DNA from: Bullera alba
Lineage: Eukaryota > Basidiomycota > Tremellomycetes > Tremellales > Bulleraceae
Reading direction: 5' to 3'
Assembly (NCBI GenBank): GCA_001600095.1
Contig: BCIX01000001.1
Span: forward strand, 2,629,198 to 2,693,197
DNA: 64,000 nucleotides
The position numbers and the translations under genes were made by a program. The notes beneath the pieces are model-generated. The model did no database searches, was not told where the DNA came from, and was given only the letters and a program-made list of their open reading frames with translations. Shown here piece after piece: positions 59,901-64,000 of this stretch. Within the stretch, counting starts at the first letter, position 1. Each line of letters opens with the position of its first letter.

Positions 59901-61715
59901 TGACAAACCCATCTCTCGCCTGCCCAGTCGACGACTGTGTGGCCAAGCAAGTGGGCGCCATCTATGTCGAGCTTGTTGAGGAGTTTGACACCAGCAGCGT
60001 CCTTGGCATGAGAAACGTGGGCAGCGGCGTCGCCACCGACATGCGAATATGCTGCGATGGAGTCGACGGCTTTAGTGATGAAGATGTTCGAAGCCAAGAA
60101 CATGTGTGCCCTGGCATCCTCGTTAGGGTTCAAGGGTGGCACATCACCTCGCTGACAGTCGATTAGTTCGGGCTCCAGTCGCCAACAATACAATCACTCA
60201 CGGCAACGGCCAAGACGCATCGGACGGACGCAGCGGTGAACTCGGACCAGGTCTTTTGGCCCAGCTTCTCCCTGAACACTCGCTCCTGCATCGACTCCTT
60301 GGGAAGCTCCTTGATCCCTTGAATCTCCTCGTTCCAGTCCCTAGCGCCGTCGAGGCCATCTGGCGAGAGTGCACCGGTGTGAATGTAGGCTAGTTGAGAT
60401 CGTACGACATCTGCTACAGAAGCAGGCTTGGGCGGCGTCGTAAGGAAGGGGTAAGCTGGTTCCGCCTGCGGAATTGGCACTGTGGTGATTGGTTCCAGAG
60501 CTGGGGCCGTTCCGGAAAGCGGCGACAGTTGAGAAAGCCTCTCGGTGAATAGAGGGGAAATCGAATGGAGCAAGTCGATGAGCGAATGCGAGTAGAGTGA
60601 TGCGGTCTCTGATCGCGGCGTTGGGTCGAAGGTGTTGACATTTGATCGTGAGACATACCAACCTCGAGATGCGCATATCAACGTACTCGTCTCTCCCTCT
60701 AGCGTGGACACCTGTAGGTATAGCTGGTGACCTTTTTGCCTCAAGTGAGGAGCAGGTGGGTTGAAGGGCGAGATTTGGATGTTCTTCAAACAAGACTGAG
60801 CCTCGATCGGTCCCTGAGTGACTGGCAGACGGCCGAGCTCAGCTTCAGGCCAGACATCGGTCCAATCGGCGAAAGCGTGGGCAGCCTCCTTCTTGACCTT
60901 GACGACCTCCTTCTTTCCCTTGCTCTTCTTGCCGGCGAGAGCGACCTCGACTTCTTGGTAAGTGGGCTCGGTTGCCGTGCCGTCTCTAACAGCTTCGAAA
61001 ATGCTAGCTCCGGGATCGAGAGCGATTGGATTCGCGAGGGTATGCGTCGAAGATCCGACAGGGGAGATGAGCTCGAGCAAGCGTAAGACGGTCTGACGAG
61101 CGCTGAAGTCCGTGTAGGGCTCTGCAAGGGATCAGATGGCGAACCAAACGTGTATCCTCTCATAGACTCACCTCGCACAACCTCGAGGACACGCTCCTCC
61201 TTGTCATCGAAGCCGGCAAAGACGTCTCCGACTTCGAGCCATTCGCTCAGTCTGTCTCCTTCTCCGATCACGGCAGATTCCCTCTCCGCAGCTTGCTTGG
61301 GCTTGACCTTCTCTCCGCCCTTCTTGCCTTTACCCGCCGGGATTCGCAGAGAGTACGGGCCGAGCCAGTAGCCAGCGAGGCATTCATTGACGGCGAGCTT
61401 GAGCTCCTGGATCGTCTCGTGAGGCTGAGGCAAGAGCGTGAGGGTGGGTTGAGGTCCAAGCGACTTAGGTAGAGTACGGGCGTGACCAGGTGCAAGGATG
61501 TGAATGGTCACAGGTGGCACTTGATCAATGTCAGCCATAGCGATTTTGATATCTCGCTCAGATGGTGACATACCTGGCAGACCCTCCTCGATGGACTCTT
61601 CCACTGCTTCTGTTTCATCGCCATTCTGTGGGATGACTTCAATCTCTCCATCGATTGGCTGGGCTAGCTTATGTTCCTCCAAGACCTCCTGGGCTTCTTT
61701 GTTGGTGTCTGACAT
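56947..61715 (-). CDS. CLU1: Clustered mitochondria protein Clu1 (eIF3-associated)
   Basis: Large cytosolic RNA-binding protein needed for normal mitochondrial distribution; yeast Clu1/Tif31 copurifies with eIF3. About 1,300-1,400 residues. The ATG 61715 starts MSDTNKEAQEVLEEHKLAQP. In order: an N-terminal ubiquitin-like/GSKIP-type region (PQPHETIQELKLAVNECLAG), CLU_N (GPYSLRIP, EVGDVFAGFDDKEERVLEVV), the CLU domain (RDWNEEIQGIKELPKESMQE, VFREKLGQKTWSEFTAASVR, HLLGHTVVDWAGERWVCQSM, KGLRGTDGRRYLLDLPRMSP, HRIVLLRPELVEAFWESE), a mid region with an acidic Lys/Glu linker, and C-terminal TPR repeats (LGLEFLLEAVQLYENIHSVI, RTLGVYHPETSAYYFNLAML). The tail is basic (RGKNTLRGKRRTGAKR). About six introns. 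Confidence 0.95.
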
Positions 61716-62278
61716 GACGGTCCGATCCAAATTCCGTCGATCCAATTCGAATCGAAGTGTCCGCTAATATACAAGCTCGACCAGCAGAAAGGCAAGTGAG
61801 AGTTGTAGTCTGTTTCCTTGACTACTTTTGTGGTTCGTCGTCGCGGTCGATGGGTTGTCACCGCCTTGTCGATTGAGTGAGATTGGCTGGTTGTATGAAC
61901 AAGCCAAGCTCGATGCCATGTACTCCTTAACAGTTACCTCTTTGCGGCTACGTTACCGCTTCGACTTTTTTCGGACGGCATCGAGTCCAAGCTTGTTGAA
62001 CCGAGATCACGTGAAACAACTGAAACCGATCCGATTAGATCCGGGTCTTTCCGACAATCGCTACAGGGTGCGTCGCTCTAGGTCGCTCTACGTCCGCCTC
62101 GATGCTTGTCATGTTGGTGTTCGGCGTACTTGAACTGCTGGTAAGAGAGTAGGTCACTATCCGGTTAGTCATTGAGTTGCATATATATGGATGCATCCAA
62201 CAGTGCTCCCGAAAGGACATTCAATGGTAATCGAATCCTGATAACGCCGAATCGCCTAGCTACAGCCTACAGGTCGTT
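61716..62278 (-). other. Spacer upstream of CLU1
   Basis: 563 bases with the CLU1 promoter and the 3' end of the next minus-strand gene. A TATATATGG stretch lies near 62182-62190. No gene seen. Confidence 0.4.
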
Positions 62279-63811
62279 TCACGCCGTGGATGTTGCCGAT
62301 CCGCCCTTCATCGCGATCGTGGCTTCGATGTCCGATACCAGTCGTTGCGTGATTCCTGCTATGTTGGCTTTCATATTAGCATAGTCGCGATCGGTGTCAG
62401 AGAGAACTGATAGCTGCTGAGTAAGATCGATAATGTGAACTTGCGTCGATCTTTGCTCTGCGGTCGCTTGTGTATCCATGTACAGTTTGAATCTCAATGC
62501 GCCGTCTGACAGGTTCGTACAAGAGGGGTCACTTCGAGCCTGTTGAAAGTCGAGCCGAGGCGCATCGCCGGTGTCACATCCGACCGAGCTTGCCTGGGTA
62601 GGCTGTAATCCATGAGCGCCTGCTGTAGAGTCGGTGCGTGGCTTGTTCTTGCCCCGTCTGGTCCGCCTTTTCTTTGAGCCGCTCCCAGCATCGGGGAGTA
62701 TCTGGGGTTGGTTGGATTTCGATGTACTTGACATCCGCCGCTCCCCGCTGACCTCAGGCTTCAGTGATTGAGTTGGCGCAAAGGATTCCTCATCTTTCTG
62801 ATACATGTCCCCGGTAGTAGCTTCGTCTCGAACAGTATCAGCGGGATCAACTTCTCTTCCGTCCTCTTCTGTGTCGTCGTATGGTTCTTGGCCTGCGAGA
62901 ATTCCGAACGGGTTGGTCGATGCGATGTCAGTCTCGCTCCAAGTGGCTTTGATGCCCTTCCGGGGGGTAATAGTTCGATGACCAGTTGTCAGCTCGCCAG
63001 ATCGAGCTGTCTGTGTCTGCCCGCGCCGTGTAGCGGTATCCGACTCGTCCGTCTTCTCAGTGTCCCTGGTCTGCCTTGATGAGAATCTTGCGGGCCTTTG
63101 GGTCTTTCGGCTGCGCCACCAATCCTGCTCCATCTTCTCCGCTTTTCGGGTCGTTGGTTCCAGGCGCCTGCGGCGGGGTTTTCTGTTGGCGGCTTTCGTG
63201 GATTGTGTTTTCTCGGCTGACGGGATTGGAAGGGGATCTTCGACACACGCACCCGCCTGGCGTTCTTCTTCATCGATGTTGAGGGAGGACACGCCATACT
63301 CCAACTCACTTGCCTCCGGTACGGTCGTCTCGAGCGGTTCTTTTTCCAATTCCTCCTCAGCGATAGGGAGCGAATCGTCCTGAATATGGGAGGGAGCCTG
63401 TGGCTTCCTGCTGAACGTCAAATTATACGGAATGGCAACGCGAGCGTGAACATCCGCTGCCATAACCTTCTTTCGCTCCTCTTCATCCAGTTCGGCGGGC
63501 GTCCGCAACATCGAATCGGCCGTCGGTTTGATCTCCTCGTGGATCTCGTCCGATCGGCTGACTTTCGAAGCCTCCTCGGCGGTCGTCGTTCCGTTGGGGC
63601 TGACAGGAGTGCTTTGCACTTCCCATAAATTTCGGAATCTTGACCTCTGCTGGGGCCCTTCCCCGCTAAAGAGTTTTGAGGATGTATGACCGAGGCCGGG
63701 TATCGTCTGGCCTGGAAGAAAGGGTACATGTGTAGGACCTTGGCCGTCTCCAGACGATATGTCGTAAGTTGGGAAGGTGTAAGACCAATCGACGTTGTTT
63801 CCGCTGTTCAT
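62279..63811 (-). CDS. Unknown, mostly disordered protein
   Basis: A single long open frame from ATG 63811 (MNSGNNVDWSYTFPTYDISS) to TGA 62279-62281, 510 residues, no intron needed. The composition is rich in Glu, Ser, Thr, Arg and Lys, with basic patches (NRKPRRRRLEP, GSKKRRTRRGKNKPRTD) that look like nuclear localisation signals. A short C-terminal helical segment follows (QVHIIDLTQQLSVLSDTDRD, MKANIAGITQRLVSDIEATI), possibly a coiled coil. The frame stays open upstream to 63973 but without ATG, so ATG 63811 is the likely start. No family recognised. Confidence 0.7.
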   Translation of the reverse strand: MNSGNNVDWSYTFPTYDISSGDGQGPTHVPFLPGQTIPGLGHTSSKLFSGEGPQQRSRFRNLWEVQSTPVSPNGTTTAEEASKVSRSDEIHEEIKPTADSMLRTPAELDEEERKKVMAADVHARVAIPYNLTFSRKPQAPSHIQDDSLPIAEEELEKEPLETTVPEASELEYGVSSLNIDEEERQAGACVEDPLPIPSAEKTQSTKAANRKPRRRRLEPTTRKAEKMEQDWWRSRKTQRPARFSSRQTRDTEKTDESDTATRRGQTQTARSGELTTGHRTITPRKGIKATWSETDIASTNPFGILAGQEPYDDTEEDGREVDPADTVRDEATTGDMYQKDEESFAPTQSLKPEVSGERRMSSTSKSNQPQILPDAGSGSKKRRTRRGKNKPRTDSTAGAHGLQPTQASSVGCDTGDAPRLDFQQARSDPSCTNLSDGALRFKLYMDTQATAEQRSTQVHIIDLTQQLSVLSDTDRDYANMKANIAGITQRLVSDIEATIAMKGGSATSTA

Positions 63812-64000
63812 GGTGCTCTGCTTTTCAGCTTGAAGTTCGATGAAGTGGTATTGTCTGAATGATGGTTTAATGTCATGAATCGTCCCAGCAAGTGGCCAAG
63901 TTCTTCTGCGGCAGTCAGGCTCGACAAGCTGGAAGGCTGGGGCATCCTTTCTCCGTCGACCAATGACGCCCACATCACACTCAATCCTCCCGACGTGTTT

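Noticed and set aside
63812..63973. N-terminal extension of the disordered protein beyond ATG 63811
   Set aside because: The open frame has no ATG in the window and reads like leader sequence; an upstream exon beyond the edge cannot be excluded.

Overview
The window looks like nuclear DNA of a basidiomycete yeast, most likely a tremellomycete. Nearly every gene is cut by many short introns (mostly 44-60 nt, GT-AG, with CTGAC/CTAAC-type branch sites). Genes are packed head-to-head and tail-to-tail with 0.1-0.8 kb spacers, and a secreted CPL1-like cysteine-rich protein of the type seen in Tremellomycetes is present. No rRNA, tRNA, CRISPR array or intact transposon was found. Exon models were built by reading both strands. 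Where every exon was delimited, the lengths sum to a whole number of codons with all family motifs in frame. The first 17 bases are a pure G run, probably a contig-end artefact.

Layout. 1-5.7 kb: a doubtful partial coding region (-), an OTU-type deubiquitinase (+), S-formylglutathione hydrolase (+) and a mitochondrial 2-oxodicarboxylate carrier (-). 6.2-12.3 kb: a Dal5-type permease (-) divergent from an A-T-R adenylate-forming reductase (+), whose shared promoter carries a cluster of GGTCCGT heptamers. 12.4-20.9 kb: a coiled-coil protein (-), a Dap1/PGRMC-type haem-binding protein (-), a LETM1/Mdm38 protein (+) and a four-helix membrane protein with a long disordered tail (+). 20.9-25.1 kb: a 12-exon 2-oxoglutarate/Fe(II) oxygenase (-), a small unknown protein (+) and the CPL1-like secreted protein (+).

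25.9-44.1 kb is rich in transport and catabolism: DUR3-type urea transporter, RraA-like aldolase, NmrA-like reductase, MFS transporter, sugar transporter, a dCMP/CMP-deaminase-family protein, two divergent DHA2-type MFS paralogues and a DHA1-type MFS transporter. Five of these genes concern uptake or central catabolism; the others look like efflux or vacuolar transport. 44.6-64 kb returns to housekeeping functions: GT4 glycosyltransferase, a bZIP/AT-hook regulator with two upstream ORFs, a one-helix protein, an Ngl2-like exonuclease, a small unknown protein, a DUF952 protein, CLU1 and a disordered protein.

The most interesting signals are: (1) the bZIP gene, with a GCN4/CPC1-like two-uORF leader, a basic region lacking the invariant Asn, and an AT-hook; (2) the oxygenase, in which a 10-nt micro-exon encodes the iron-binding His and another intron is only 33 nt; (3) the permease/reductase divergon with repeated heptamers; (4) a TATATAGGTCA element shared by the DUR3 and NmrA-like promoters. 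I found no clearly undescribed multi-gene system.
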